Assembly: GCF_030732225.1 (NCBI RefSeq)
Contig: NZ_CP132230.1
Span: 2,041,001-2,105,000, forward strand
Direction: 5' to 3'
Length of the DNA stretch: 64,000 nt
Origin: Streptococcus iniae
GTDB lineage: Bacteria > Bacillota > Bacilli > Lactobacillales > Streptococcaceae
In this document: piece by piece, positions 1-8,329 of the stretch
Layout: each line of letters opens with the position of its first letter
Position numbering within the stretch: position 1 is the stretch's first letter
The notes under the pieces: generated by a model
Told to the model about the DNA's origin: nothing
The model's database searches: none
Seen by the model: the letters and a program-made list of their open reading frames with translations, nothing else
Program-made: the position numbers and the translations under genes

Positions 1-95
1 ATAGCATAACCATTACCAATGGCGTTCAAGCGTCCTTTTCCATTAAATCCAGCAATTGTGTCTACAATATGAGCATGTCCATCAATTTTTTTCAT
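1..95 (-). CDS. Amidohydrolase-family protein, N-terminal fragment (cut by window edge)
   Basis: Only the first 31 codons are in the window. The start at 95 is preceded by GGAGG eight bases upstream. The peptide begins MKKIDGHAHIVD; the D-G-H-A-H motif is the N-terminal metal-binding strand of the amidohydrolase (TIM-barrel hydrolase) superfamily. It lies immediately downstream of, and co-directional with, the PTS EIIC gene, so it is probably the next gene of that operon and may hydrolyse or decarboxylate the imported compound. The substrate cannot be deduced from this fragment. Confidence 0.65.
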   Translation of the reverse strand, partial: MKKIDGHAHIVDTIAGFNGKGRLNAIGNGYA

Positions 96-121
96 CTGAT
101 TTATCCTCCAAAAAGATGAGA

Positions 122-1573
122 TTAGTCTTCACTAATAAATATTTTTTCATTTGACCCTTCAAAACCACTATTTTTATCAGCCATAACTCGCAAATAGTGG
201 TAAATGGCTTCGCGTTTTGTACGTAAGAAAAATAGTGATACCAAGTAAATAGCAACTGTTATCCCAATATAAAGGGGATTACCGGAAATCCAAGCAAAAA
301 AGACAAGTGCTGTTAGGGGATGAGCAAGAAGATTAAAGCTCATAACGAGGGTAATACCTGCTGGCAAGGCTGTTCCAAATTGTTTCACAGCATCGGTATA
401 AATGGGACCAAGAGCACTAGCAGCATAAAGTCCCAAAGAGAACCAAACAATACCACTTAAAATAGCTTTTAAAATATTACCTCTTGTGACAGCAATCATT
501 GCTTCAATCATAAAGGGAATGGCAATTAAGTCAACCACTGGAAGAGCTTCATTGCCTGGTAACAGTAAGGAAATCACAACCATAATTGGAACTAAGATCA
601 ATCCTGCAATAATAGTAGCAGGCTCACCAAAGCCAACACCATCATCCACTGCAATAAACCAACGTTTTTTAGCTGAAAGACCTGTAGCTTCTTGATTTTC
701 TTTTTTCTTATTGCGTTCAACAGCTTCTGCCAAGGGAGCAAAGGCCTGAGCAAAAACACCTGTAATAAGCGGGAAAATAGTCATAACTGCAGCTAAAGCT
801 ACTGAAAAGGTTAAAATACCTCCCCAAGTTTCAATGGATAAGAGATTTTTAACACTTCCTAAGACACCAATAATCAGACCAAGAATAAAGCCTAAGGTCA
901 TTGGTTCCCCAAAGATTCCCAATTTTGTTTTAAGAGACTCAGGATTTAATTTGACCTTATTAACACCCAACAAATTCCAAAGGGGATCTAAAACAAGAGC
1001 AGGAATTAAGGTTTCAATGTTATGAATAGAATTGATCGTAGCATTTTTAACACCATAATAGTCAGACCAACGATCAGCTAGGACTTCTGACATAACAAGT
1101 GAATAAAGAAGAACAAACACCATGAAAGCAAAGGATAGGACAAAGTTTCCAGTTGCTGCATAAGCCATGGTTCCCCAAATCATATAACCAAAGTTATTCC
1201 AAAGGTTAGATGGAACAAAAACCCGTGTGATTCCCGTCAAGAATAAGATTAATTCAATCACAAGACCAAAAACAAAGAAGGAAAGCCCAATTTCAGAAGA
1301 AAATGCTGTTAGGGAGCCTGCTTGCCAACCAATATCAACGATTGGTAGGTTCAAACCTGTCGTTTCAACCATTTGCTGAATGTATTTGGTTACCATGGGT
1401 GCAAAAGCTGAAATAATCCAACCAAATCCTGTTAAGCCAACACCTGCACGTAAAGCACTGAAGAAGGCCTTTTTGGGGTTTACTTTTAAACAAAGACTAA
1501 CAATAAATATCATTGCTGGAACGACCGTTGCCGCACCAAAAACATCAAAGAACTTGTGTAAAGCTTCTAGCAT
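122..1573 (-). CDS. PTS system EIIC component, galactitol (GatC) type
   Basis: An integral membrane protein of about 483 residues with roughly ten or more hydrophobic segments. Its opening (MLEALHKFFDVFGAATVVPA) and the later GEPATIIAGLI segment resemble GatC-family permeases, which translocate a sugar, polyol or related compound during PEP-dependent phosphorylation. The reading frame extends 20 codons further upstream, but the ATG at 1573 has AAGGTG at the right distance and the extension runs through a cre-like site, so 1573 is preferred. No EIIA or EIIB gene is visible; they may lie left of the window. Neighbours are an amidohydrolase and a 2-hydroxyacid dehydrogenase, which suggests an unusual polyol or sugar acid. 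Confidence 0.75.
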   Translation of the reverse strand: MLEALHKFFDVFGAATVVPAMIFIVSLCLKVNPKKAFFSALRAGVGLTGFGWIISAFAPMVTKYIQQMVETTGLNLPIVDIGWQAGSLTAFSSEIGLSFFVFGLVIELILFLTGITRVFVPSNLWNNFGYMIWGTMAYAATGNFVLSFAFMVFVLLYSLVMSEVLADRWSDYYGVKNATINSIHNIETLIPALVLDPLWNLLGVNKVKLNPESLKTKLGIFGEPMTLGFILGLIIGVLGSVKNLLSIETWGGILTFSVALAAVMTIFPLITGVFAQAFAPLAEAVERNKKKENQEATGLSAKKRWFIAVDDGVGFGEPATIIAGLILVPIMVVISLLLPGNEALPVVDLIAIPFMIEAMIAVTRGNILKAILSGIVWFSLGLYAASALGPIYTDAVKQFGTALPAGITLVMSFNLLAHPLTALVFFAWISGNPLYIGITVAIYLVSLFFLRTKREAIYHYLRVMADKNSGFEGSNEKIFISED

Positions 1574-1592
1574 ATCATCACCTTTATATTTT

Positions 1593-1607
1593 ATTAAGCG
1601 CTTACAA
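1593..1607 (-). promoter_or_regulatory. cre-like site (CcpA) upstream of the GatC-type gene
   Basis: On the minus strand the 15-mer TTGTAAGCGCTTAAT differs from the Gram-positive cre consensus WTGNAANCGNWNNCW at one position. It sits 20-35 bases before the start codon, where bound CcpA would block transcription. Its palindromic core could also serve another LacI-family regulator, such as the one encoded at 3875-4858. Confidence 0.5.
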
Positions 1608-1655
1608 TTACATGTAAGGAAAATCTTCTTCAAAAAGATTTTCTAGAGTATTATA

Positions 1656-2612
1656 TTATGGGTTAACCACGTTAATTGGATTACCGTCAAAGAAGGAGAT
1701 GATATTTTCAGCTGCTTCTTCTGCTAATACACGACGCCCCTCAATGGTACCTGTACCAGCATGAGGTGTCATGATAACATTATCCAATGCTCTTAATTCT
1801 GCTGCAACACTTGGCTCAAATTCAAAAACATCCAAACCAGCACCAGCAATGTCACCACTTGTTAAAGCTTCAATTAAGTCTTTCTCAGAGACAATTGGCC
1901 CACGCGCTGCATTGATCAGGTAGCTTCTGTTTTTCATTTTTTGGAAAGCTTCCTTATTAAACTTGTGAATCGTTGAGGGTAGAGCTGGAGCATGAATCGT
2001 AATCACATCTGACTGTGATAACAAGTCTTCAAAACTTAAATAAGTGGCTCCCAGCTCTTCTTCTTTTTCTTGACTTAAACGATAGGCATCATTATAGACA
2101 ATTGTCATTCCAAGGGCCTTAGCATAGTTTGCGACGGTTAAACCAATACGACCCATTCCATAAATCCCCAAAGTTGCACCTTCTAAAGTAAGCCCTTGGT
2201 ACTTTTGTTCACTGGGATCAATCCATGACCCTTGACGAACAACCTTGTCATAAAAAGCCAGGCGTTTCGTTGTGGCTAATAATAAGGCTAAAGTCATTTC
2301 TGCTGTTGGTACTCGAACCGCTTGAGGGGAGTTAGCCACTGTAATCCCTTTTTCTTTGGCATAAGCAATATCAACATGGTCATAACCAACCGCATTCAAA
2401 GAAATGATTTCCAAATGCTCAGCAGCATCAAGCACATCACGATCACCACGTTGTCCCATCAAAAGCCACGCATCATAATCCCCAATATGTTCTAAAACAT
2501 AGTCTCGGGAAAAGGGTTCATTTTCTGAATAGGTTACATCGTACATTTCCATCAGTTTTGTCAAACCTTCTTTGGGAACAATCCCTGTCACAAGAACCTT
2601 TTTCTTGCCCAT
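1656..2612 (-). CDS. D-isomer-specific 2-hydroxyacid dehydrogenase
   Basis: A 318-residue cytoplasmic NAD(P)-dependent dehydrogenase of normal family length. The Rossmann motif GIYGMGRIG is at 149-157. The catalytic Arg (NAARGP, R237), Glu (FEFEP, E266) and His (TPHAG, H284) are all present, so the enzyme should be active. The family interconverts 2-keto acids and D-2-hydroxyacids such as glyoxylate, hydroxypyruvate or gluconate derivatives; the exact substrate is unknown. It has a strong AAGGAGG ribosome site and lies between the propeller-like gene and the PTS EIIC gene, implying a role in catabolism of the imported compound. Confidence 0.85.
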   Translation of the reverse strand: MGKKKVLVTGIVPKEGLTKLMEMYDVTYSENEPFSRDYVLEHIGDYDAWLLMGQRGDRDVLDAAEHLEIISLNAVGYDHVDIAYAKEKGITVANSPQAVRVPTAEMTLALLLATTKRLAFYDKVVRQGSWIDPSEQKYQGLTLEGATLGIYGMGRIGLTVANYAKALGMTIVYNDAYRLSQEKEEELGATYLSFEDLLSQSDVITIHAPALPSTIHKFNKEAFQKMKNRSYLINAARGPIVSEKDLIEALTSGDIAGAGLDVFEFEPSVAAELRALDNVIMTPHAGTGTIEGRRVLAEEAAENIISFFDGNPINVVNP

Positions 2613-2641
2613 AAAAACCTCCTTATGTAAATAATATGAAA

Positions 2642-3658
2642 TTAACTAAGTTGATAAAGGGCCACCTCGCCCCTTGCATTATTAGCTGAAAAGAGATAGG
2701 ACTTCCCATCTTTTTCAAATGCCAAGGCATTACTTGCACCTGACATTTCATCAATCAATACTGACTCAATATGTCCTTGATGAGCGTAAAACAAGCGTAA
2801 CTGTGCCTTGCCAGCTCTGAAGCCAAAAACAAATACCGCCTGTCCCATTAAGTTCCCAGCCCAAAGGGCATGCCCAAAAGGTGTTGGACTTGGGTAAGAA
2901 TAAAGTTCTTGAGTAAAATCTTGAGATAAAAGGCGTAGCCTATCACCATGAAAGCCTTGAATAATAATATTTTCTGCTTGACCATCTTGATTGATATCAA
3001 GACAAACAATATCACTTGTTTCTTCGTTGAATAGGCATTCTAAGGTCCAATCACCACTATCAGAAAAATCAGGATAAGTTAACTTAACCACACCCTCAAC
3101 AGCTGTAATCAGTGAGTAACCTTTATCATGCTGAGCATAATAGCCATGATTTTTTGTCAGACGAATTGGTAGCTCTCTAAGCTCTTTTAAAACAAGCTCT
3201 TTTCTATCAAAGTTTCCAACAATCACTTTGCCTTTATCTGACCAATCCTCGATTTCCCGTTTTGAGTTTGCAATCGTACAGCCGATAAACAGTAACTGGC
3301 CATTTTCTGATGCCATAACATCAAAACGGTGCAAATATGGAAAGTTGGCAATTTTTTCAATCTGCCAACCATCTTGAGCAAACTTGCCATAAACGATGTG
3401 ACAAGCAGCTGCGTCAAACCCTGGATAAAACTTCTGTGTGGCTAAAAAATCCATTGTTCCAGGAATCTGTACAATTGACATACTGCCGCCAACATCTTGC
3501 CAGACGACTTGTTTTTTGAGACCATTATTGAGGTTGTAAGCATAACAAGCCCCTTCAACCTCTGAAGCCACTAACAAAAAATCATGCTGGTCAGCTTGGA
3601 GACGACAAAGACAGTAACAAGCCTCTAAGTCATCTGATAAGATTTTTTTTATTTGCAT
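2642..3658 (-). CDS. Conserved hypothetical protein, possible beta-propeller
   Basis: A 338-residue soluble protein without signal peptide or membrane segment. It is rich in short beta strands, and residues near 235 read DINQDGQAENIII, resembling an FG-GAP/VCBS calcium-binding blade, so a beta-propeller fold is likely. I do not recognise a named family or catalytic motif. AAGGAG precedes the ATG. It is the first gene after two LacI-type operator-like sequences and precedes the dehydrogenase and PTS genes by short gaps, so it probably belongs to the same induced operon. It could be a sugar-acid lactonase-like or binding protein, but that is a guess from fold and context only. Confidence 0.6.
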   Translation of the reverse strand: MQIKKILSDDLEACYCLCRLQADQHDFLLVASEVEGACYAYNLNNGLKKQVVWQDVGGSMSIVQIPGTMDFLATQKFYPGFDAAACHIVYGKFAQDGWQIEKIANFPYLHRFDVMASENGQLLFIGCTIANSKREIEDWSDKGKVIVGNFDRKELVLKELRELPIRLTKNHGYYAQHDKGYSLITAVEGVVKLTYPDFSDSGDWTLECLFNEETSDIVCLDINQDGQAENIIIQGFHGDRLRLLSQDFTQELYSYPSPTPFGHALWAGNLMGQAVFVFGFRAGKAQLRLFYAHQGHIESVLIDEMSGASNALAFEKDGKSYLFSANNARGEVALYQLS

Positions 3659-3682
3659 GTTTTTCTCCTTCTCGTCGTCGGT

Positions 3683-3778
3683 GAAACGGTTAACTAAACA
3701 GGTAAAAAAATATTAGAGAAGATCCTGTTTTGCAAGCAACCTTGCATTAAAAACAGCGTTTATGTTAAACGGTTAACC
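3683..3778 (-). promoter_or_regulatory. Two LacI-family operator-like sites upstream of the left-end operon
   Basis: The sequence AAACGGTTAAC occurs twice, at 3684-3694 and 3768-3778. The second copy is extended to GTTAAACGGTTAACC (3764-3778), a near-palindrome with the central CG typical of LacI/GalR operators. The sites are 84 bases apart, between the regulator gene and the first structural gene. This supports local repression by the adjacent LacI-family protein. Confidence 0.5.
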
Positions 3779-3849
3779 AACAACACACTCATTATACATC
3801 AGTTTCCATCTTTTGGCAAGCGTTTACAAAAAACTTTTTTCAAAATAGT

Positions 3850-3877
3850 AAAAAACTGACCCCATGGCCAGTTTTTA
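3850..3877 (-). terminator. Terminator of the LacI-family regulator gene
   Basis: On the minus strand AAAACTGGCC, a short loop, then GGGTCAGTTTT form a hairpin followed by a T-run. The stop codon of the regulator lies inside the stem. Confidence 0.7.
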
Positions 3878-4858
3878 AAAGGATTTCCTTATAACCAGTT
3901 GGTTGACAACCTCTATTAATTGAGGTTTGTGAGGGCCTTCTGTGTCTTTCAACTTGTGAATTAAATGCTTGGCAGCAATACAACCAATCCTATATGAATC
4001 CTGCTTAATACAAGAAACGGTTGGGTTCAAAACTTCCATCCAGTCTAAATCTTCATAAGACCCCAAACCAAAATCAGCGGGATAATGATAAGAGCTTTGG
4101 TTGACTATTTTCATAAATGCCAAAAGGGTCGGCCCATTCATCATGAGAAAGGCTGGTTTTTCTTCTGCTTTTTCAATAATCTCTTTGATGCGGGTTACAC
4201 TGCTTGGATCTGTGATATCAATGAGTTTTTCCTTATTAGCAGATACGACTTCTTTAAAGCCCTGATAACGCAATTCACGAGTCGAAATACCTGTAATAGG
4301 GTAGGTGACAAAATAGATATCTTGGTATCCAGCTTCTTGCATTTGACCTAAAAAATCACGTGTGGATTGTTTGTTATCAGATACAACTGTGTCAAAAATG
4401 AGATTTTCAGCCTGTCTATCCACCATAACAAGTTTTGTAGGGTCTAGTTTAAAGACAAAAGGATTGTTCGGATCAACTGAATCTAAGATGATTCCAGAAA
4501 CATTTTGCTGCTGCAAACGGTGTAAATTTTCCAATTCAATTTGCAGGTCATTATCTGAGTTAGTGAAGTTAACCGAATAACCAAATTCTTTACAGGTATC
4601 ATGAATTCCTTTCATGACTGATGAGATGAATGGGTTGGTGATATCAGCAATGACAACTCCAATGGTCTGTGTGTCTCGAGTAACAAGGCTCTGAGCAATT
4701 TTATTGGGTTGATAACCAGTAACCTCAATAGCTTGTTTAATTTTGTCTTTGGTCTCTAAAGACATCTTCTTATAATTACCATTAAGATAATAGGATACCG
4801 TCGCTTTTGAAACACCTACTAATTTTGCGATATCACTGATGGTTACCTTATCAAACAT
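3875..4858 (-). CDS. LacI/GalR-family transcriptional regulator
   Basis: A 327-residue repressor. Residues 5-26 (VTISDIAKLVGVSKATVSYYLN) form the LacI helix-turn-helix and hinge; the rest is a periplasmic-binding-protein-like sensor domain. The start has AGGAG nearby. It is transcribed in the same direction as, and upstream of, the propeller-like, dehydrogenase and PTS genes, but a terminator separates it from them. The AAACGGTTAAC repeats in the gap are its likely targets. The sensor resembles KdgR/GntR-type members, consistent with a sugar-acid effector, but the ligand is unproven. Confidence 0.85.
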   Translation of the reverse strand: MFDKVTISDIAKLVGVSKATVSYYLNGNYKKMSLETKDKIKQAIEVTGYQPNKIAQSLVTRDTQTIGVVIADITNPFISSVMKGIHDTCKEFGYSVNFTNSDNDLQIELENLHRLQQQNVSGIILDSVDPNNPFVFKLDPTKLVMVDRQAENLIFDTVVSDNKQSTRDFLGQMQEAGYQDIYFVTYPITGISTRELRYQGFKEVVSANKEKLIDITDPSSVTRIKEIIEKAEEKPAFLMMNGPTLLAFMKIVNQSSYHYPADFGLGSYEDLDWMEVLNPTVSCIKQDSYRIGCIAAKHLIHKLKDTEGPHKPQLIEVVNQLVIRKSF

Positions 4859-4974
4859 TTCCTACTCCTAGATTATACTGTCATCTCTTACGCGTATTAT
4901 ATCATTATTACTCCTATTTTTAAATACCAGTTACCTATAGAACTAAGAGCCCATTGCTCTTGTAAGGCAACTAA

Positions 4975-5000
4975 AAAGAGACAAGGGCATTTGTCTCTTT
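4975..5000 (-). terminator. Terminator of the ula operon
   Basis: A perfect 10-bp inverted repeat (AAAGAGACAA / TTGTCTCTTT, 6-base loop) with trailing T residues, 9 bases after the ulaF stop codon. Confidence 0.8.
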
Positions 5001-5008
5001 AGTGTTTA

Positions 5009-5725
5009 TTAATGCTTGTCACCTTTTTGGCCATAATAAGCATTTGGTCCATGTTTTCTAAGATAGTGTTTGTCCATAATATAACTTGGTGCTGGTTCCA
5101 CACGTGGGTTAATTTGCTCTGTGAAGCGATTCATTTTAGCAACTTCCTCCAAGACTACCGAATGGTAAACGGCTTGTTCTGGTGTTTTTCCCCAAGTAAA
5201 TGGTCCATGGTTACGCACAACAATACCTGGCACGGCTATTGGATCTAAACCACGTTTGGTAAATTCTTCAATAATGACTGTACCCGTTTCTTTTTCATAA
5301 GCACTGTCAACTTCATCTTTTGTTAGCGAACGTGCGCAAGGCACTGGCCCATAGAAGTAATCTGCATGGGTTGTTCCATAAAATGGAATATCACGGCCTG
5401 CTTGCGCCCAACCAACTGCTTCTGTTGAGTGGGTATGTACAATACCACCAACTTCTGACCAGGCTTTATATAATTGAACATGGGTTGCTAGATCTGATGA
5501 TGGGTTCAAATCTCCCTCAACAACATTGCCGTCAAGGTCTGTAACAACCATATTTTCAGGTGTCAACTGGTCATAGTCAACACCAGAAGGTTTAATCACA
5601 ATCACACCAAGGTCACGGCAAATTTCTGAGACATTTCCCCAAGTGAATTTGACTAGTCCATGTTCTGGAAGTGATTTGTTTGCTGCACACACACGTTCAC
5701 GCATTTCTTGTAATTTTTTTGCCAT
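5009..5725 (-). CDS. ulaF: L-ribulose-5-phosphate 4-epimerase
   Basis: A 238-residue class II aldolase/epimerase that converts L-ribulose 5-phosphate to D-xylulose 5-phosphate, the last step of anaerobic L-ascorbate catabolism. Zinc-binding motifs are visible: VHTHSTEAVG and TTHADYF, with VVRNHGPF later. The ATG overlaps the ulaE stop codon by one base (TAATG), indicating translational coupling. It is the last gene of the operon, followed by a strong terminator. The araD and ulaF names are both used for this family; the context decides for ulaF. Confidence 0.9.
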   Translation of the reverse strand: MAKKLQEMRERVCAANKSLPEHGLVKFTWGNVSEICRDLGVIVIKPSGVDYDQLTPENMVVTDLDGNVVEGDLNPSSDLATHVQLYKAWSEVGGIVHTHSTEAVGWAQAGRDIPFYGTTHADYFYGPVPCARSLTKDEVDSAYEKETGTVIIEEFTKRGLDPIAVPGIVVRNHGPFTWGKTPEQAVYHSVVLEEVAKMNRFTEQINPRVEPAPSYIMDKHYLRKHGPNAYYGQKGDKH

Positions 5726-6588
5726 TATGCTAACCCCGCTTCTTCAATTAATGGGTATAAGAACTCTTGAGCCTCTTTGATAACTGCTCGCGTTTCTTCA
5801 ACGGTTTCGCAGTTTTCTGACCACATTTCAATGAGGAAGGGCCCATTATAGTTTGTTTTCTTGATGACATCAAACATGTGTTTCCAATCAACACACCCTT
5901 GTCCAAAAGGCACATCACGAAACTGCCCTTTTGAGCTTTCTGTCACAGCATAGGTGTCTTTTAAGTGTAGGGCTGCAATTGAGCGATGCCCTAAATAAAA
6001 CTCACTCCAAAGGTCATTATGCCAAGCCGACACATTACCTGTATCTGGATAAACAAAGAGATATGGAGAATCAATTTCTTTTTCAATGGCTAAATATTTT
6101 TCAATGGAATTAATGAAGGGATCATCCATTATTTCAATTGATAACATGACTTGAGCTTCTTCTGCCCAATCACATGATTTGCGTAAATTTTTGATAAAGC
6201 GTGCGCGGGTTTCTGGTGATTTTTCTTCATAATAGACATCATAACCCGCTAATTGAATAGTTCTAACACCTAAGTCTTGAGCCAATTCAATACATTTTTT
6301 CATTAACTCTAATGATTTTGCTTCAATTTCTGGATCATTTGAGCCTAATGGATAGCGGCGATGCCCAGAAAAACAGATTGTTGGAATGCGAACACCAGTC
6401 TCATAGACAGCTTTCACAATAGCCAAACGTTCTTCTTTTGTCCATTCCAGACGTGAAAGACGCAAATCTGATTCATCAACAGACATTTCAACAAAATCAA
6501 AACCAAGTTCTTTTGCAAAGCGCAAGCGTTCTAACCAAGTAAAATGCTTGGGCGTTGCTTTTTCATAAATACCAATAGGACGAGCCAT
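5725..6588 (-). CDS. ulaE: L-xylulose-5-phosphate 3-epimerase (probable)
   Basis: A 287-residue TIM-barrel protein of the xylose-isomerase-like superfamily that epimerises L-xylulose 5-phosphate to L-ribulose 5-phosphate. Recognisable features are MARPIGIYEKATP at the start and the metal-binding region around EIMDDPF and HLKDTY. The frame opens 14 codons earlier, but those codons overlap ulaD; the ATG at 6588 has a GGGGG ribosome site and gives the usual N-terminus. It starts 4 bases after the ulaD stop. Confidence 0.9.
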   Translation of the reverse strand: MARPIGIYEKATPKHFTWLERLRFAKELGFDFVEMSVDESDLRLSRLEWTKEERLAIVKAVYETGVRIPTICFSGHRRYPLGSNDPEIEAKSLELMKKCIELAQDLGVRTIQLAGYDVYYEEKSPETRARFIKNLRKSCDWAEEAQVMLSIEIMDDPFINSIEKYLAIEKEIDSPYLFVYPDTGNVSAWHNDLWSEFYLGHRSIAALHLKDTYAVTESSKGQFRDVPFGQGCVDWKHMFDVIKKTNYNGPFLIEMWSENCETVEETRAVIKEAQEFLYPLIEEAGLA

Positions 6589-6592
6589 ATCG

Positions 6593-7258
6593 TTACCCCC
6601 AAATACGTTTAATTTCGTCTTTGAATGCACGAGCGGCGCTTGCAGGATCTTCTGCCTCAGTTATACCACGACCAGCAATAAATGTAAAGACATCAACACC
6701 TTCAAACAATTTCAAAGTATCCACATCAAGTCCACCTGTTACAGATACACGAAAGCCCATGTCAATTAATTTTTTAACTTTTGTAAGGTCTTTTTCACCC
6801 CAAGTTTCACCTGCAAGTAGGGCGTCACGAGATTGATGGTAAATAGCTTGTGAGATACCTGCATCTAGCCATAATTGAGCTTGTTCATAAGTCCAATCAC
6901 CATAAAGTTCAATTTGGATTTCACCTTTGTCACCACGAACTTCTTTGATGGCTTTAAGAGCTGCTTCCATTGTTGGGATTGTAGCGCAACAAATACAAGT
7001 CATCCAGTCGGCACCGCGGCTTGCATTGTTTTTAGCAACAGTTCCACCTGCATCTGCACATTTGGTATCAGCAACAATGATTTTTTCTGGGAAAAGGCTG
7101 CGAAGAACCTCTACTAACTCACTACCAACTTGGAGTAGACACACTGTTCCTGCTTCAATAACATCAACTTCATGTCCTACAGATACAGCTGCTTTAATGG
7201 CACCTTGCATATCAGAGTGGTCTAGGGCTACTTGTAAATTTGGGATGTGTTTTGTCAT
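6593..7258 (-). CDS. ulaD: 3-keto-L-gulonate-6-phosphate decarboxylase
   Basis: A 221-residue (beta/alpha)8 enzyme of the orotidine-phosphate-decarboxylase suprafamily. It decarboxylates 3-keto-L-gulonate 6-phosphate to L-xylulose 5-phosphate using Mg2+. Family motifs VALDHSD near residue 10 and ADTKCADAGG near residue 63 are present, as is the C-terminal phosphate-binding FIAGRGIT. AAAGGAA precedes the start. It lies between the PTS genes and the two epimerases in standard ula order. Confidence 0.92.
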   Translation of the reverse strand: MTKHIPNLQVALDHSDMQGAIKAAVSVGHEVDVIEAGTVCLLQVGSELVEVLRSLFPEKIIVADTKCADAGGTVAKNNASRGADWMTCICCATIPTMEAALKAIKEVRGDKGEIQIELYGDWTYEQAQLWLDAGISQAIYHQSRDALLAGETWGEKDLTKVKKLIDMGFRVSVTGGLDVDTLKLFEGVDVFTFIAGRGITEAEDPASAARAFKDEIKRIWG

Positions 7259-7318
7259 CGTATTTCCTTTCTTCTTATCACGATTATTATATCTAATGAA
7301 TTAAGCTTCTCTTTTTTA

Positions 7319-7804
7319 TTAACTTTCTAAATCTAAACCTTCTAAATAAGGACTATCTTTGGACTCGTCAACCATTGCTAAAACGTCTTCCTTAGTTTGG
7401 CATGCTGCTAAACGTTCAATAGCATTTTCTAATTCAAACAAAGCAATGATTTGAGGAATTGCCACAGAAGCATGAATAGCAGAACTTGTTGCTGCCAATG
7501 CGAGTAAGACTTGGGCTTGTTTACCATCTGAGAAGGTTACTGGCTCTTTCAAAGTGATTAATGAAAAGGCATCTTTTTGAACACCTGCTTCAGGACGTGC
7601 ATGAGGCATTGCCATACCAGGCATCAAAATATAATATGGGCCATATTCTTCTGTCGATTCAATAATAGCGTCGTAATATTCTTCCTTAACAGCTCCACTT
7701 TCAATCAATGGATCAACAGATAATTTAACGGCTTCTTGCCAAGTTGTTGCTGATAATCCGAGACGAATTGAATCATTATCGATAAATGCTTGTTTTAAAT
7801 TCAT
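7319..7804 (-). CDS. ulaC: PTS ascorbate-type EIIA component
   Basis: A 161-residue cytoplasmic phosphocarrier of the mannitol/fructose EIIA superfamily. The phosphorylated histidine is H68 in GMAMPHARPE. It passes phosphate from HPr to UlaB. It lies third in the ulaABCDEF order, with 99 bases separating it from ulaB that hold an inverted repeat but no clear promoter. Confidence 0.92.
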   Translation of the reverse strand: MNLKQAFIDNDSIRLGLSATTWQEAVKLSVDPLIESGAVKEEYYDAIIESTEEYGPYYILMPGMAMPHARPEAGVQKDAFSLITLKEPVTFSDGKQAQVLLALAATSSAIHASVAIPQIIALFELENAIERLAACQTKEDVLAMVDESKDSPYLEGLDLES

Positions 7805-7903
7805 AAGTTTCCTTTCCTATCAATGCACCGAAATGCCTCTTTTTGCTAAAGAGAAAGAGTTGGGAAAATGTTCACAACTCCTCTGTCTATTAGCAAAAAC
7901 ATT

Positions 7904-8182
7904 TTATAATACTTCTTGTAATTTAGCTTTGATTTCATTGTCATCCATCAAGTTATCAAGTCCAACAAGATGACCTTTTGTACGACCATCTAATTCGTGA
8001 ATCAAATGGTTTGAAGCGACAACAATGTCGTAACCTGAAGCAAGACCTTTGGCCTCACCAACTGAACAAGAAGCTGATTGAATGTCTGTCACTCCAAGTT
8101 GACGAAGTGCATTTTCAACTTTCATTTTGATAACCATAGATGAACCCATGCCGTTTCCGCATGCTGTAAGAACTTTAACCAT
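7904..8182 (-). CDS. ulaB: PTS ascorbate-type EIIB component
   Basis: A 92-residue EIIB. The phospho-accepting cysteine is C8 in the loop VLTACGNGMGSS. It receives phosphate from UlaC and phosphorylates ascorbate bound to UlaA. The length and fold are normal for the lactose/SgaB-type EIIB family. A good AGGAG-type ribosome site precedes the start. Confidence 0.92.
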   Translation of the reverse strand: MVKVLTACGNGMGSSMVIKMKVENALRQLGVTDIQSASCSVGEAKGLASGYDIVVASNHLIHELDGRTKGHLVGLDNLMDDNEIKAKLQEVL

Positions 8183-8261
8183 TTCATTCTCCTTCTAATC
8201 TTTCTTTGATAGATCAATCAATACACCATTGATTTTTTGATGTCATTACTGCTAAGTGTTT

Positions 8262-8313
8262 CTGATAAGTTAGTGAGCCAAAAGACTAGTCCAATACCCA
8301 CTAACACAATCAG
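8262..8313 (-). other. Long imperfect hairpin between ulaA and ulaB
   Basis: CTGATaaGTTAGTG and CACTAACacaATCAG form a long interrupted stem in the 147-base gap between ulaA and ulaB. There is no T-run on the minus strand, so it is more likely an mRNA processing or stabilising structure than a terminator. It could set different levels of the membrane and soluble PTS subunits. Confidence 0.4.
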
Positions 8314-8329
8314 AATGTCAATTTCTTAA

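Noticed and set aside
7805..7903. Separate promoter for ulaC in the ulaB-ulaC gap
   Set aside because: Only a small inverted repeat (GAGTTGTG/CCAACTC) is visible; no -35/-10 pair that I trust.
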